Positions 44,429 to 54,174 are shown, numbered from the stretch's first letter. The stretch is DNA of 64,000 bases from Myxococcales bacterium (GCA_016716835.1 JADJUW010000001.1:2942001-3006000), one strand, 5' to 3'. The notes: a model not told the origin generated them from the sequence alone. Translations and numbers: made by a program.

Positions 44429-46111
44429 CTAAAAGCGCAATCCCAAGAACGCACTCGGCCACGCCCTGACGCGAACGATGTCTCCATCGCCACGCGACAG
44501 GTAAGTGCCGCGGCCTATAGAAAATGAACTATCCGTGCCGTCGTCCGAAATGTAGACGTTGCCGACGACACCTCCGATCAGCGCGACGCTCGCAAAGCGA
44601 TGTGCATACGTCACGCGCAGTTGCGGCAGCAAGCTAAGCTGGCCCGAGAAACTCGTGCCGTGCCCGACATGCCACGTCATGAGCTCAACGTCTAGTTGCC
44701 CTGCGCCGAGGCGCGCGCCGCGACCCATGCCAACGCCGTACATCCAGATCTGATCGTCTTGTGTCGACGTCGTCTCGTCTGTGCCCCTATTGCCGGCGAC
44801 GCCATAGATGTTGTGCCATTTGCGCGAGCCGTGGCGAATAATAATAGCGCCTGTTTGATCGCTATCGAAGGCGGCTTCGATTTCAGTGCGCCCGCCGGGA
44901 ACAAAATTGATTGCGCCAATCGAAACGCCATCGTCATCGCGGCCGGCAATATTGATGACGCCGATTTGAACGCCACTGTTCGACTTTACAGCGATATTTA
45001 CGGCACCGAGCTGTAGCCCTTCAACCTTATCAGCGACGTTGAACGATGCGATTTGCACGCCTCGTACAATTGCCGTGCCGTTGACCCATCCCGCCAGCTG
45101 CAGCTTTGGTGAGCCGATCCACGAAGCGTTGCTAACCCCAGCGATCTGAATATCAGCCGACCACGCATAGTTTCCTCCGCCCGCAAGCTGCAAGCCTGCG
45201 TACCGGGCCATGTTGCCAACGCCTGAAATCTGCCAGCCAGCGGACTGGTCGGCGATGCTGAACAGGCCCGCAACTTGAACCGTGGCCGTTCGAGCGAGCG
45301 TACCAAGCCCAGCCACTTGAACCGCAGCGTGATGTTTGTCGGCTCTTGCTGCCAACCCGGCGAGTTGCAGGCCGTCGACATCGCCTCGCTCGTAGTCAAG
45401 CAGGCCGCTTATGCTTAACGCCCGTGAACCACCGGAGACGCCGACCAGGAGATCGAGCGAGACATCGTGCGAGCGTTTGCCCGTCCGCCCGTAATCCATC
45501 GAAAGGGGCGGCACTAGGCCAATCGAAAACGGCGAGTGATCTGACGAATGCGGCGCCGTCGGCACCGAGGCGGCTAGGCCAAGCTCAAGCGTTGGTGCTG
45601 GTGGCATGGCGGCAGCATCGACGGGGCTTAGTGCACCTGGAGCAGACGACTGCGCCGGCGGGCCCGGTTCGGCGACAGCCGGTGGCGTGGGCGCCGGTGA
45701 GGCCAAGCCGGCGATCAGCGCCGCGGCCTCATCGCGCACCAAATTGCCGGCGAGCAACACGGTAGCCTGCAACCATTGCGCGGCGTCATCGGGCAAGAGC
45801 AGCCGCCGTTCTCGAGTTTCGCCGCGTGTGCCGACGACTCGTACGAACACGGATTTCCCGGCTGCATCAAACGCAATTTCGATGCAGAGCGCGGGACAAA
45901 TCGCGGTGGCCGCGACCAACGCAATCGTCGTTTTCAACTCGACATCGAGTGCCGTCGCAAGCTGCGTCGTCGATGGCATGCCCGCTACATCTGCCCCAAC
46001 GATGCGCGCGTGCACCTGATCCGCTGCCGGCTGAGCCATCGCATGGCCCGCTATGCCCAAGCTTGCCAGCAGCGCCGCCCCGCGTATCGCTAGACTCCGA
46101 GAGTTGCCCAT
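44429..46111 (-). CDS. Surface protein with LA_2272-like repeats
   Basis: The 560-residue product has a signal peptide (GAALLASLGIAGHAMA), a region of ~150 residues, a Pro/Ala-rich linker and a central run of near-regular repeats of about 20-22 residues with GLQLAGL..xA / VQVAGLF.IA / GVQIGVINIA patterns (about residues 240-400). This matches the LA_2272-type surface repeat. The repeats end in a beta-rich domain ending AWPSAFLGLRF. It is encoded between the anti-sigma gene and the barrel gene. A GTG six bases upstream is an alternative start. Confidence 0.7.
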   Translation of the reverse strand: MGNSRSLAIRGAALLASLGIAGHAMAQPAADQVHARIVGADVAGMPSTTQLATALDVELKTTIALVAATAICPALCIEIAFDAAGKSVFVRVVGTRGETRERRLLLPDDAAQWLQATVLLAGNLVRDEAAALIAGLASPAPTPPAVAEPGPPAQSSAPGALSPVDAAAMPPAPTLELGLAASVPTAPHSSDHSPFSIGLVPPLSMDYGRTGKRSHDVSLDLLVGVSGGSRALSISGLLDYERGDVDGLQLAGLAARADKHHAAVQVAGLGTLARTATVQVAGLFSIADQSAGWQISGVGNMARYAGLQLAGGGNYAWSADIQIAGVSNASWIGSPKLQLAGWVNGTAIVRGVQIASFNVADKVEGLQLGAVNIAVKSNSGVQIGVINIAGRDDDGVSIGAINFVPGGRTEIEAAFDSDQTGAIIIRHGSRKWHNIYGVAGNRGTDETTSTQDDQIWMYGVGMGRGARLGAGQLDVELMTWHVGHGTSFSGQLSLLPQLRVTYAHRFASVALIGGVVGNVYISDDGTDSSFSIGRGTYLSRGDGDIVRVRAWPSAFLGLRF

Positions 46112-46126
46112 TACCACTAGTGCCCG

Positions 46127-46897
46127 CTACGGATCGATTTGTTCAAGCGGTTGCGATTTTTTACGTTCTGGCTCGGGTGCAGCGCGGGTCAAGGCCTCGA
46201 TTAGCGCAGCGGCCTCGCGTTGGCGATACCCTGATGGCGAGACCTGCCTGGAAGCAAACGGCGCCAAGGCCGCGGCCGCTTCGTCGCGGCGTTCGAGACG
46301 GATAAGCGCGAGCGCGCGATTGTAGCGGGCCTCGACCGCAAACGCGCCAGTTGGCGCAAATGCTAAGTAGGTGTCCCATGCCTGCAAGGCGCGCGCTGGC
46401 TCGCCACCGCGAAAATGTAGCTCATGCGCGGCTGCGAACATTTGTTGTGCCTTGTCTGGCTTTGCGCGCGGCGCCTGAGCCTCCATGGCCGCCGCCGTAA
46501 GAAGCGCAGAGGTTTTCGCCGGCACGTTCGTCACTGTCGGCTGCGCCACAGGCGCAATCGGTGCCAGCGGCGCAACCTCGCGGCTTGTATCGTGGTGGCG
46601 AACGCCGTCCTGCGGCGCCGGCTCCACCTTGTTGCGATCATCTCCACCCACCCCGAGAAGCGCATCCCATACCGGGATCAAACGGCCCGTGGCCGCGGCC
46701 CAGCCGAGCGGCGCCATAACAAAACAGGCGCCCGCCACGACCCAAGCCAATCGCGGCGTAGCGTTCCACCACCGTAGAGGTACCTCCTCGAGCAGCTTTA
46801 TTCGCGTTTGCCGCGCGAGCACCTGATCGTCAGGATTAACCTCGGCTCGCACGGCATCGATCGCTTGTGCCAAAAGATCGTCGGGCTCGCGCTTCAC
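46127..46897 (-). CDS. Membrane anti-sigma factor-like protein with TPR-like C-terminus
   Basis: The 256-residue product has a cytoplasmic N-terminal helix region (LLAQAIDAVRAEVNPDDQVLARQTRIKLLEE), one membrane segment (LAWVVAGACFVMAPLGWAAATG), a Pro/Ala linker and a TPR-like helical part (QMFAAAHELHFRGGEPARALQAWDTYLAFAP, YNRALALIRLERRDEAAAAL). It overlaps the ECF sigma gene by four bases, which strongly suggests it is the cognate anti-sigma factor that senses an envelope signal. The anti-sigma domain itself is not of the zinc-finger type. Confidence 0.7.
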   Translation of the reverse strand: MKREPDDLLAQAIDAVRAEVNPDDQVLARQTRIKLLEEVPLRWWNATPRLAWVVAGACFVMAPLGWAAATGRLIPVWDALLGVGGDDRNKVEPAPQDGVRHHDTSREVAPLAPIAPVAQPTVTNVPAKTSALLTAAAMEAQAPRAKPDKAQQMFAAAHELHFRGGEPARALQAWDTYLAFAPTGAFAVEARYNRALALIRLERRDEAAAALAPFASRQVSPSGYRQREAAALIEALTRAAPEPERKKSQPLEQIDP

Positions 46898-47613
46898 GGC
46901 AACTCTCCTTGTAGGTCGCGCAACCGTTCGCGCAACTTCTGCTTGGCGTAAAACAGGCGGCTGCGCACCGTGCCCTCACTGGCGCCGACCAGCGCCGCAA
47001 CCTCAGCGCAGCTGTGCTGCTCGATTTCGGACAAGACAAAAACGGCTCGATGATCGAGCGATAGGTCATCCAGCGCGCGCCACAAATGTGCCGCCAGCCG
47101 CCCTTGCTGTAACGCTTGCGCGGGTGAAGGCGCGACCACCTCGCCCTCCACGCCGTCACTCACGTGCTGCGCCAGCTTGGCCATCGCCTTACGCCGGCGC
47201 GCCGCCGCGCGCACATAGTGACGCGCATGGTTGAGCGCCACACCAATTAGAAAGCTGCGCAGCGAAGCGTCGCCGCGAAAATGCCTCAACGTCTTGGGAA
47301 GTGACAAGAAGGTCTCGTGAACCATATCTTCTGCGACTTCGGCGTCGCCGACGAGGCGCTGAGCAAAGCCGCGGACCACGGCGTGATGCGCCTCGTAAAG
47401 CTTGCCCAACGCGCCGCGATCCCCCGCACGCACCCGCTCCACCAGATCGCTCGTTGTGGCGTCGATCACGCATTCGGCGGCCTGGTCAATGGCTTGGTCG
47501 GTCACTAGTTGCGCCCCGGCGGTCTCAAACAGCGACAATCTCAGTAACACATAGGCTAGTGCCCGCGGCGGATGATTATGTTCAAACAATGTTTTCGCCT
47601 TGCCATCGGCCAT
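46894..47613 (-). CDS. ECF-family RNA polymerase sigma factor
   Basis: The 239-residue product has an N-terminal extension of about 55 residues, region 2 (LVERVRAGDRGALGKLYEAHHAVVRGFAQRLVGDAEVAEDMVHETFLSLPKTLRHFRG) and region 4 (LDDLSLDHRAVFVLSEIEQHSCAEVAALVGASEGTVRSRLF). Start ATG at 47613 is chosen; a longer frame exists but would overlap the divergent lipoprotein gene. The following anti-sigma, surface-repeat and barrel genes form its operon, so it may control its own surface-protein cluster. Confidence 0.9.
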   Translation of the reverse strand: MADGKAKTLFEHNHPPRALAYVLLRLSLFETAGAQLVTDQAIDQAAECVIDATTSDLVERVRAGDRGALGKLYEAHHAVVRGFAQRLVGDAEVAEDMVHETFLSLPKTLRHFRGDASLRSFLIGVALNHARHYVRAAARRRKAMAKLAQHVSDGVEGEVVAPSPAQALQQGRLAAHLWRALDDLSLDHRAVFVLSEIEQHSCAEVAALVGASEGTVRSRLFYAKQKLRERLRDLQGELP

Positions 47614-47635
47614 GCTCTGCCCCGATAGTGCCGCC

Positions 47636-48283
47636 ATGTTACTAGCCAAATTCCGTGTCATTGCCGCGCCCTGCGCGATTGCCGTCGCCCTCTTCGCCTC
47701 CGCAAATATCGGCTGCGGACGCGCGCATAATCCGCAAGGCATGCGCCTCATGTGGGCCGGCGAAAACACTCCACCGCCCGTGTCCCCCATGGTGGCGGCG
47801 GGATTCGCCCAGCGCCGCTTGCGCCTAGCCCCGACGGTCGAGTCGCGTCCCGACGGTTTTCAAATCGGCGTCATCGCGAAGTCGGGGACCGTGGTACGCG
47901 GATCGCTGCCGGTCGCTCCTTTTGTGCAGGGCGTCTTGTTCGATCGCCTCACCCGCGCTGGCGCGCAGCTGTTGGCCGGCGATGAGGAACTGGTCCTCGC
48001 CAGCGAAATACTTGAGCTAAACGTCACCGAAAGCGAGCGCTTCGAGGCCCGCGTCTCGTTGCGCCTCTCGCTGTTCTACGGTCAACAACTAGTTTGGACG
48101 CACATCTACCTCGGCACCGGCTCACAGTGGGGGCGAGACCACGATCCGGACGTGTTTAACGAGGCTGTTTCCGAAGCGCTCGACAAAGTCATCTACGACT
48201 TCTGCCAAGACGACGCCTTTGGCGCTGCACTGTTTGGCGAGGCCGCGCCGGCCCTGCCTCCGCCACTACCTCCGCAACAATAG
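47636..48283 (+). CDS. Putative lipoprotein of unknown function
   Basis: The 215-residue product has a signal peptide with lipobox-like NIGC (about Cys27) and a beta-rich domain (QRRLRLAPTVESRP, GFQIGVIAKSG, VLFDRLTRAGAQLLAG, ARVSLRLSLFYGQQLVWTHIYLG), ending in a Pro-rich tail PALPPPLPPQQ. It is divergent from the ECF sigma gene, with only 22 bases between the start codons, so a shared regulatory region is likely. No family recognised. Confidence 0.65.
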   Translation: MLLAKFRVIAAPCAIAVALFASANIGCGRAHNPQGMRLMWAGENTPPPVSPMVAAGFAQRRLRLAPTVESRPDGFQIGVIAKSGTVVRGSLPVAPFVQGVLFDRLTRAGAQLLAGDEELVLASEILELNVTESERFEARVSLRLSLFYGQQLVWTHIYLGTGSQWGRDHDPDVFNEAVSEALDKVIYDFCQDDAFGAALFGEAAPALPPPLPPQQ

Positions 48284-48512
48284 GTGCGTCGATCTAACCA
48301 GCAACGCTCGGTTCAAGGTCCAAACGGCGGAGAACTGAACGCGGACACGCTAGTGTCCGAATGCTGGAATCGTACGCTTGTGTTTCGTCAGAGCCAGGCC
48401 GCGCCATCCCCTGGACGCGCGATGCGGCAGGCGCATCCGTCTGGATGTAACGAGGCTCGCGAAGCCGTACACCGGTCGATTATTGTCTCCGGCCCCACCC
48501 AATGCGTTCAGT

Positions 48513-49508
48513 TTAGCTCACGCGCCAGGTCATGCCCTCGGCGAGCAACGCTTCGAGCTTGCCGCGACCTTTGGCGGCAATCGCGTCGGCAACCTGGCTG
48601 TTAGCCATCGCTTCGTACGACGGCTTCTCCACTTTGTAGAGCACGCCAACTGGTACGGGAAACTCGGCAGCGGTAAGGCTCGCGAGCATTTGCGCGTAGC
48701 CGAGTGTGCCGTGCGCGCGATGCATTGATACAGCGGGATTCTTAGCGTCGACCACAGCAGCCTGGAAGTCTTGTCCAATCGCGACGCCTTTGGTGCCACC
48801 GGCAAATAGCAGCGGCTCGCCGTCGCGTAGCACGATCTGGCGTCCCGGCGCATCGTCGGTGATGGCCTCCCAGATGCCGTCGTTAAACACCGGGCAATTC
48901 TGCAAGATCTCGATAAACACGCTGCCTTGGTGGTGATAGGCCTCTTGTAATACCGTCGCCATGAGCTTGGCATCGGTGTCGGCGACGCGCGCGACAAACG
49001 TGGCGCCGGCGGCGAGCGCCAGCGCGAGCGGATTAATTGGGTAGTCCAGCGAGCCCATCGGCGTGCTCGCGGCCTTGGTGCCCACCGCCGAGGTCGGCGA
49101 ATACTGCCCCTTGGTCAGGCCGTAGATCTGATTGTTAAACAACATGATCTTCAGGCCGACGTTGCGGCGAAGCGCGTGCATCAGGTGATTGCCGCCGATC
49201 GAGAGACCATCGCCGTCGCCGGTTACGACCCACACGTCGAGCTCGGGACGCGCCATCTTGAGGCCGGTCGCGATCGCCGGCGCACGGCCGTGAATGGTGT
49301 GAAAGCCGTAGGTGTTCATGTAATACGGAAAACGGCTCGAGCAGCCGATGCCCGAGATGAACGTCGTGGTCTCGCGAGCGACGCCAAGCTGCGCCAGCGT
49401 GCGCTGCACCGTCGCCAAGATGGCGTAATCGCCGCAGCCGGGGCACCAGCGCACGTCTTGGTTGCTCTCGAAGTCTTTTTTGGTCAGCTTGATGAGTGGC
49501 GTGGACAT
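48513..49508 (-). CDS. korB: 2-oxoacid:ferredoxin oxidoreductase, beta subunit
   Basis: Thiamine diphosphate-binding subunit that decarboxylates a 2-oxoacid (probably 2-oxoglutarate) and passes electrons to ferredoxin. The 331-residue product has the WCPGCGDYAILA motif and GDGDGLSIGGNHL / LFNNQIYGLTKGQ, the TPP and Mg-binding signature. It is preceded by the alpha gene by 17 bases. Confidence 0.93.
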   Translation of the reverse strand: MSTPLIKLTKKDFESNQDVRWCPGCGDYAILATVQRTLAQLGVARETTTFISGIGCSSRFPYYMNTYGFHTIHGRAPAIATGLKMARPELDVWVVTGDGDGLSIGGNHLMHALRRNVGLKIMLFNNQIYGLTKGQYSPTSAVGTKAASTPMGSLDYPINPLALALAAGATFVARVADTDAKLMATVLQEAYHHQGSVFIEILQNCPVFNDGIWEAITDDAPGRQIVLRDGEPLLFAGGTKGVAIGQDFQAAVVDAKNPAVSMHRAHGTLGYAQMLASLTAAEFPVPVGVLYKVEKPSYEAMANSQVADAIAAKGRGKLEALLAEGMTWRVS

Positions 49509-49525
49509 GGGGTTTCCTCGCGGGA

Positions 49526-51367
49526 TTAGTGGACTGACTTGCCTTCGAGCAGCTTGTTCACCGCGTCGACGACTTCGGCCACCTTAAACGGCTGGCCTTG
49601 AATCTTGTTGAGGCCTTGTGCATCGACTAAGTATTCGCTGCGAATCAGGCTGCGCAACTGGCCCATGTTGAGCTCGGCGACGAGCACGTGCTTAAACTTG
49701 GTCACCAGCCCAGCGAGCTCGGGCTCGATCGGGTTGAGCCACCGCACGTGTGCGTGTGTCACCCGCTTGCCTTGAGCGCGCAAGGATTCGACGCCAGCGC
49801 GCAGCGAGCCGTGCGTGCCGCCCCAGCCAATTACCAGCACGTCGCCACTGCGCTCGCCGTAGACATCCATCGGCGCGATGTCTTGCGCAATTTTCGCCAC
49901 CTTAGCCGCGCGCGTATGCGTTTGCTTTTCGTGATTGGCGGGGTCGTAGCTGATGTTGCCAGTAAGCGCGTCTTTTTCGATGCCGCCGATGCGGTGCTCA
50001 AGGCCCGGCGTGCCCGGAATCACCCACGCGCGCGCCAGGTCTTCGTTGCGCGCATAGACGTTGTAGCCGGCTGGGTCGGTGCGATGCACCACCGGAAACG
50101 GCGCCAGGTCTTTCACATCCGGCACCGGCCACGGCTCGGTGCCGTTGGCGATATAGCCGTCCGACAACAACATCACCGGGGTCATGTATTTGATCGCGAT
50201 GCGGATCGCCTCAATGGCGGCATAGAAGCAATCGCCTGGAGTTTTGGCGGCAAATACGGGCACCGGGCTTTCGCCGTTGCGGCCACAAAGAGCCTGCCAA
50301 AGATCTGATTGCTCGGTCTTGGTCGGCAAGCCGGTCGATGGCCCACCCCGCTGCACATTAATAATCACCAGCGGCAGCTCGGTCATCACCGCCAGGCCCA
50401 TCGCTTCCATCTTGAGCGCGATGCCCGGCCCCGACGACGCCGTCACCGCAACCGCGCCTCCGTATGCCGCGCCGATGGCCGCGCCGATGGCCGCGATTTC
50501 GTCTTCGGCTTGAAAGGTGATGCAGCCAAAGTGCTTGTTCTTGGCAAGCGCGTGCAAGATGGCAGAGGCCGGCGTGATCGGATAGCCGCTAAAATAGAGC
50601 GTTTTGCCGGCTAGTTCGGCGCCGGCGATGAGCCCGGTCGCGAGCGCCTCGTTACCAGCAATATTGCGATAAAAGCCCGGCGTAAATTTGGCCGGTGGCA
50701 CGTGATACGTGTGCTGGAACAGCTCGGCGGTTTCGCCGTAATGATAGCCGGCCTTGAGCACCGCGATGTTGGCGGCAGCAAATTGCGGCTTCTTGGCGAA
50801 TTGCGCCTCGATGCGCGCAATCTCCGGCGCGAGGTCGCGGCCGTACATCCAAAACACGAGGCCAAGCGCAAAAAAGTTTTTTGAACGGCCTTTTTCCTTA
50901 TTTGACAACTCCGTGGCATCGAGCGCGGCGGTAGTGAGCGCCGAGATATCCACTGTATGAACTTTATAAGGCTCGAGGCTACCGTCTCCCAGTGGGTTGA
51001 CGGCGTAACCGGCCTTCTTGAGATTGGCCTCAATAAATGTCCCGCCGTTGATGATCAGCATGCCGCCGACCGGCAGGTCTTTGAGGTTCACCTTGAGCGC
51101 CGCGGGATTCATCACGACTAAGACGTCGGGTGCGTCGCCAGGGGTGAAAATATCGCTCGACGAAAAGTGGAGCTGAAAGCCCGACACCCCTGGCAGGCTG
51201 CCGGCAGGCGCGCGGATTTCGGCGGGAAAATCCGGGAACGTCGCGATGTCGTTGCCGGCCTCAGCGGCGGCCTTGGCAAACTCGGTGCCGGTGAGCTGCA
51301 TCCCGTCACCCGAGTCGCCCGCGAAACGAATCACCACCCGATCGAGCGTTTGAATAGACTTGGTCAT
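49526..51367 (-). CDS. korA: 2-oxoacid:ferredoxin oxidoreductase, alpha subunit with fused gamma domain
   Basis: The 613-residue product starts with the gamma-type domain (RFAGDSGDGMQLTGTEFAKAAA ... LHFSSSDIFTPGD), followed by the alpha pyrimidine-binding domain (GNEALATGLIAGAELAGKTLYFSGYPITPASAIL, TASSGPGIALKMEAMGLAVMTELPLVIINVQRGGPSTGLPT). This gamma-alpha fusion is the usual two-subunit KorAB type. The ATG at 51367 is preferred over a frame start nine codons earlier. It allows oxidative 2-oxoglutarate or related acid conversion coupled to ferredoxin. Confidence 0.93.
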   Translation of the reverse strand: MTKSIQTLDRVVIRFAGDSGDGMQLTGTEFAKAAAEAGNDIATFPDFPAEIRAPAGSLPGVSGFQLHFSSSDIFTPGDAPDVLVVMNPAALKVNLKDLPVGGMLIINGGTFIEANLKKAGYAVNPLGDGSLEPYKVHTVDISALTTAALDATELSNKEKGRSKNFFALGLVFWMYGRDLAPEIARIEAQFAKKPQFAAANIAVLKAGYHYGETAELFQHTYHVPPAKFTPGFYRNIAGNEALATGLIAGAELAGKTLYFSGYPITPASAILHALAKNKHFGCITFQAEDEIAAIGAAIGAAYGGAVAVTASSGPGIALKMEAMGLAVMTELPLVIINVQRGGPSTGLPTKTEQSDLWQALCGRNGESPVPVFAAKTPGDCFYAAIEAIRIAIKYMTPVMLLSDGYIANGTEPWPVPDVKDLAPFPVVHRTDPAGYNVYARNEDLARAWVIPGTPGLEHRIGGIEKDALTGNISYDPANHEKQTHTRAAKVAKIAQDIAPMDVYGERSGDVLVIGWGGTHGSLRAGVESLRAQGKRVTHAHVRWLNPIEPELAGLVTKFKHVLVAELNMGQLRSLIRSEYLVDAQGLNKIQGQPFKVAEVVDAVNKLLEGKSVH

Positions 51368-51502
51368 GGCTAAACGCGGCGACCCTACTCCCACGGCCCC
51401 GCAATGAAAAGGCCTATGTCGGCGCCCCCTCGCTGCGACAAACTACGCAGTACGGCATTCAACTATTTGTATTTAATTATCTTTTAGGGGCCTGGAGTGA
51501 CC

Positions 51503-52327
51503 CTATAGCGCTTCGAGGTTGGGCACGATGATGATTTCGATGCGGCGGTTTTGCTCGCGGTTGCTGTCGATGTCATTGGGGGCGACGGGGGCGAATTCAC
51601 CGTAGCCGGAGGCCGCGAGATTGGTCGGCGCAAAGCCGGCGTCGACGAGAAACTCGACGACGGCGATGGCGCGCGCGGTGGAGAGGTACCAGTTGTTTTT
51701 GTATTTCTTGTTGTGCCTCAGCGGCACGTTGTCGGTGTGCCCAGCGATCATGAAGCGGCGGTCGCGAAATTCATGCAGCACGCTTGCGATTTCCGCAAGC
51801 GCGGCCAGGCCCTCTTCGCTGAGATCTGCCGAGCCACTGGGAAACAGCACGCGCGAGGGCAAGTTGATGATCATTTGGCCGTTGCGAAACGACACGTCGA
51901 GGCGGCCGGTGTCGACGAGCTGCGCCAGCTTGGCTTGCAGCGAGCGATAGGCCACCAAGCCTTTTTCGGCCGCGTCGCGCTGGCGCTTGAGCTCGGCGAG
52001 TTCCGCCTCGGTTGCCTCCTTCTCGCCGCGCACGCGCCCGAGTTCGGCCTCCTTTTCGCCGCCCTCGACTTTAACTTTCTCGAGCTCGCCGGCCACCGTC
52101 TTAAGCGTCACTTCTTTTTCGCCGAGCGCCGCGGCCTTTTCTTCCGCCGCGGCACGCGCCACCGCCAGCTCGGACTCGGCTGCATCGAGCTTGGCCAGCG
52201 TGGCCTCGTGCGTCGACTTTTTCACGCAGCCGCTGATTGCGAGTTGCACAGCGAAGATGACGCCTGCCAGCGCAAATACCCGCGAGTTAACTGAGCACCA
52301 AGGGCGTGAAGGCACATGATCTTTCAT
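51503..52327 (-). CDS. OmpA-family lipoprotein with coiled-coil
   Basis: The 274-residue product has lipobox ISGC (about Cys34), a coiled-coil of about 100 residues (EATLAKLDAAESELAVARAAAEEKAAALGEKE...), and a C-terminal OmpA/MotB peptidoglycan-binding domain with IAGHTDNVPL, STARAIAVVEFLVDAG and NREQNRRIEIIIVP. It probably tethers the outer membrane or cell envelope to peptidoglycan. The MotB-like N-terminal membrane segment is absent, so it is not a flagellar stator. Confidence 0.88.
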   Translation of the reverse strand: MKDHVPSRPWCSVNSRVFALAGVIFAVQLAISGCVKKSTHEATLAKLDAAESELAVARAAAEEKAAALGEKEVTLKTVAGELEKVKVEGGEKEAELGRVRGEKEATEAELAELKRQRDAAEKGLVAYRSLQAKLAQLVDTGRLDVSFRNGQMIINLPSRVLFPSGSADLSEEGLAALAEIASVLHEFRDRRFMIAGHTDNVPLRHNKKYKNNWYLSTARAIAVVEFLVDAGFAPTNLAASGYGEFAPVAPNDIDSNREQNRRIEIIIVPNLEAL

Positions 52328-52349
52328 GTGCGAGCTATATCACAGCGGG

Positions 52350-53162
52350 TCAATTCAGCGAAATGCCGACGCCAACGCCAACGCCGCTTACCTCGCCATC
52401 GCGCTCATTTTGCCTAGGCTGCGCACCCTCGGGCAGCGCGCCAAAACCGCGGCGATCGCGCTCGAAGTACTCAAGGTACACCTCATATGCCCTCTTGCTA
52501 CGGCCCTTGCGGTACCACAGCGAGGCGCGCGCGTTGAGATCTTCAAAATCGCCGGGGGCGCTGCCCCACGTGGCGCTGGCTCCGACCGGTGTCCATTGCA
52601 CGCTCGCCTCGACATCGATGAGGTTGGGCACAATCACGGCCGCGGCACGGCCGCGAAAATAGACGTAGGACTGCACCAGCCCGATGCCGGTGCCAAACGA
52701 GCCCCCGAGGCGAAACGAGCCTGGCGCGCCGCGGCCGATGTTGAGAAACGTCACCGGAAAGCCAATCGAGCCCCACAAATCGTTGGGATTCAGCCGCAGA
52801 CCCATGCCGTATTCGATGCCGTGGAAATTGCCATACGCCGACGGTGCGCCGAGCCAACCGCCCTCGAACGTCACGTTTAGGCCCATCGCCGATTCGGTCT
52901 TGCCGTTATCGATCTCATTTTCGAGCAGCGGCTTGCTGCCGAGAAAAGCGCCTAGGGTAAGGCGACTGCCGTGGTAGATGCCGACGGCATTGGCGCGGCC
53001 GTACCAATCGCCGTTGTTGTCGGCATGCGCACGGCGTGCCCAGACGAGGGATACCAAGACTAGCGTCGTCACGACGGCCATCGCCGCAAACGTAGTAATC
53101 ACGCAGTATGGGGCGCAAGCCCTCGATTCGAATCGGGAAAAACGGGTAGTGAGTGACCCCAT
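52350..53162 (-). CDS. Exported beta-barrel-like protein of unknown function
   Basis: The 270-residue product has an N-terminal signal or anchor segment (MAVVTTLVLVSLVWARRAHA) and a Gly/aromatic-rich strand pattern (GIEYGMGLRLNPNDLWGSIGFPVTFLNIGRG, SFGTGIGLVQSYVYFRG), ending GVGVGVGISLN. Such composition fits an outer-membrane barrel of 8-12 strands. It sits directly after the similar gene at 53164-54048 with a one-base gap, so they are probably co-transcribed. No family recognised. Confidence 0.6.
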   Translation of the reverse strand: MGSLTTRFSRFESRACAPYCVITTFAAMAVVTTLVLVSLVWARRAHADNNGDWYGRANAVGIYHGSRLTLGAFLGSKPLLENEIDNGKTESAMGLNVTFEGGWLGAPSAYGNFHGIEYGMGLRLNPNDLWGSIGFPVTFLNIGRGAPGSFRLGGSFGTGIGLVQSYVYFRGRAAAVIVPNLIDVEASVQWTPVGASATWGSAPGDFEDLNARASLWYRKGRSKRAYEVYLEYFERDRRGFGALPEGAQPRQNERDGEVSGVGVGVGISLN

Positions 53163-53163
53163 G

Positions 53164-54048
53164 TTAAAACCTCAATCCCGCGCCGACGTGGTAGCCAAAC
53201 TCGGCTTCTTTGACGTGCGGCATGGTGACGCCGCCGGTGACGTAGATTTGGCCTAAGAACGCCGCCTGGACGTCGAAATGTAGCGGATGGTACGCGACGG
53301 TCCACGAGCGCGAGCCATCGGCGTTGTCGACTGGTTGTTTCTCGGCGTCATCGAGCCCGTGCGCGAGCCAGTTCCACTCCCACGTCAGCGCGAGGCGTAG
53401 CGGCCCTGCGGCGCCCGACAGCCGAACTGGCATGCCGAGATACTTGTGATCGATGAGTTGGCGTTGGCCGTCGCGAATGAAATCCGAGTTGACGTCGCCC
53501 CAACCAAGACCCATCTCAAACCCGATCTTCTTGCCCCCGCCGATCAAGAACGTCGCCTTGTGTCCGTTGCTGTCGCCAAAGCCAAGGCGATCCTTCGAAA
53601 ATATTTGCAACTCGAAGTCGGTGTACTTGGCCTTGAAGAGGCCATCGACCGTCTTCGAGGTATTCTCGGCCATCTCCTGCTTTTCGGCCTCGGAGTAATA
53701 CGTCGTCGTGGTTTCGGTGACGAGGTAGTTTCCCGAGACGTAGGTGTTACTCTCCACCGACTTTGGTCCCGAGGCCGCCATCGCCCCCGCGACCGTCACC
53801 AGCACGCCAAAGAACACCCGCGTCGTAAGGCCATTGCGATCGCGCAACACCACGCCCTGCGCGCTCGGCCCAAAGCCGCCGACGGTGGTCGAGTATTCGC
53901 TTAGGCCGCTGTGGCTGATCGCGCCGAGCTCGATCGCCATCCCGTCTTGCAACACCCGACCGCTCTCGATCACTCTACGATCGGCAACGCCGGCGCTGCT
54001 GGCTGCCAGCACCGCCACCGCCACCGCTTTATGCAGTAATGCTTTCAC
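53164..54048 (-). CDS. Exported beta-barrel-like protein of unknown function
   Basis: The 294-residue product has a signal peptide (KALLHKAVAVAVLAASSAGVA), a Ser/Thr-rich region, and a strand-rich barrel-like part including IGFEMGLGWGDVNSDFI and LRLALTWEWNWLAHGL, ending EFGYHVGAGLRF with an aromatic C-terminal residue typical of outer-membrane proteins. It is adjacent to a second barrel-like gene (1-base gap). Function unknown. Confidence 0.6.
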   Translation of the reverse strand: MKALLHKAVAVAVLAASSAGVADRRVIESGRVLQDGMAIELGAISHSGLSEYSTTVGGFGPSAQGVVLRDRNGLTTRVFFGVLVTVAGAMAASGPKSVESNTYVSGNYLVTETTTTYYSEAEKQEMAENTSKTVDGLFKAKYTDFELQIFSKDRLGFGDSNGHKATFLIGGGKKIGFEMGLGWGDVNSDFIRDGQRQLIDHKYLGMPVRLSGAAGPLRLALTWEWNWLAHGLDDAEKQPVDNADGSRSWTVAYHPLHFDVQAAFLGQIYVTGGVTMPHVKEAEFGYHVGAGLRF

Positions 54049-54174
54049 GAAATACCCCCATTATTAATGGGACCATCTTGGGTGGCGAGCGGTCAATTTA
54101 ACGGCGTCGCAATTTTTGTGGTTCTTTAACCACCTACGCGGTCGATGTAGCCTCGAGCGAGCTACCTCGCGCGG

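Noticed and set aside
48284..48512. Small hairpins (for example CATCC-GTCT-GGATG) in the gap before korB
   Set aside because: Short stems with no T-run and no conservation evidence; the gap is only about 230 bases and convergent, so a terminator is likely but cannot be pinpointed.
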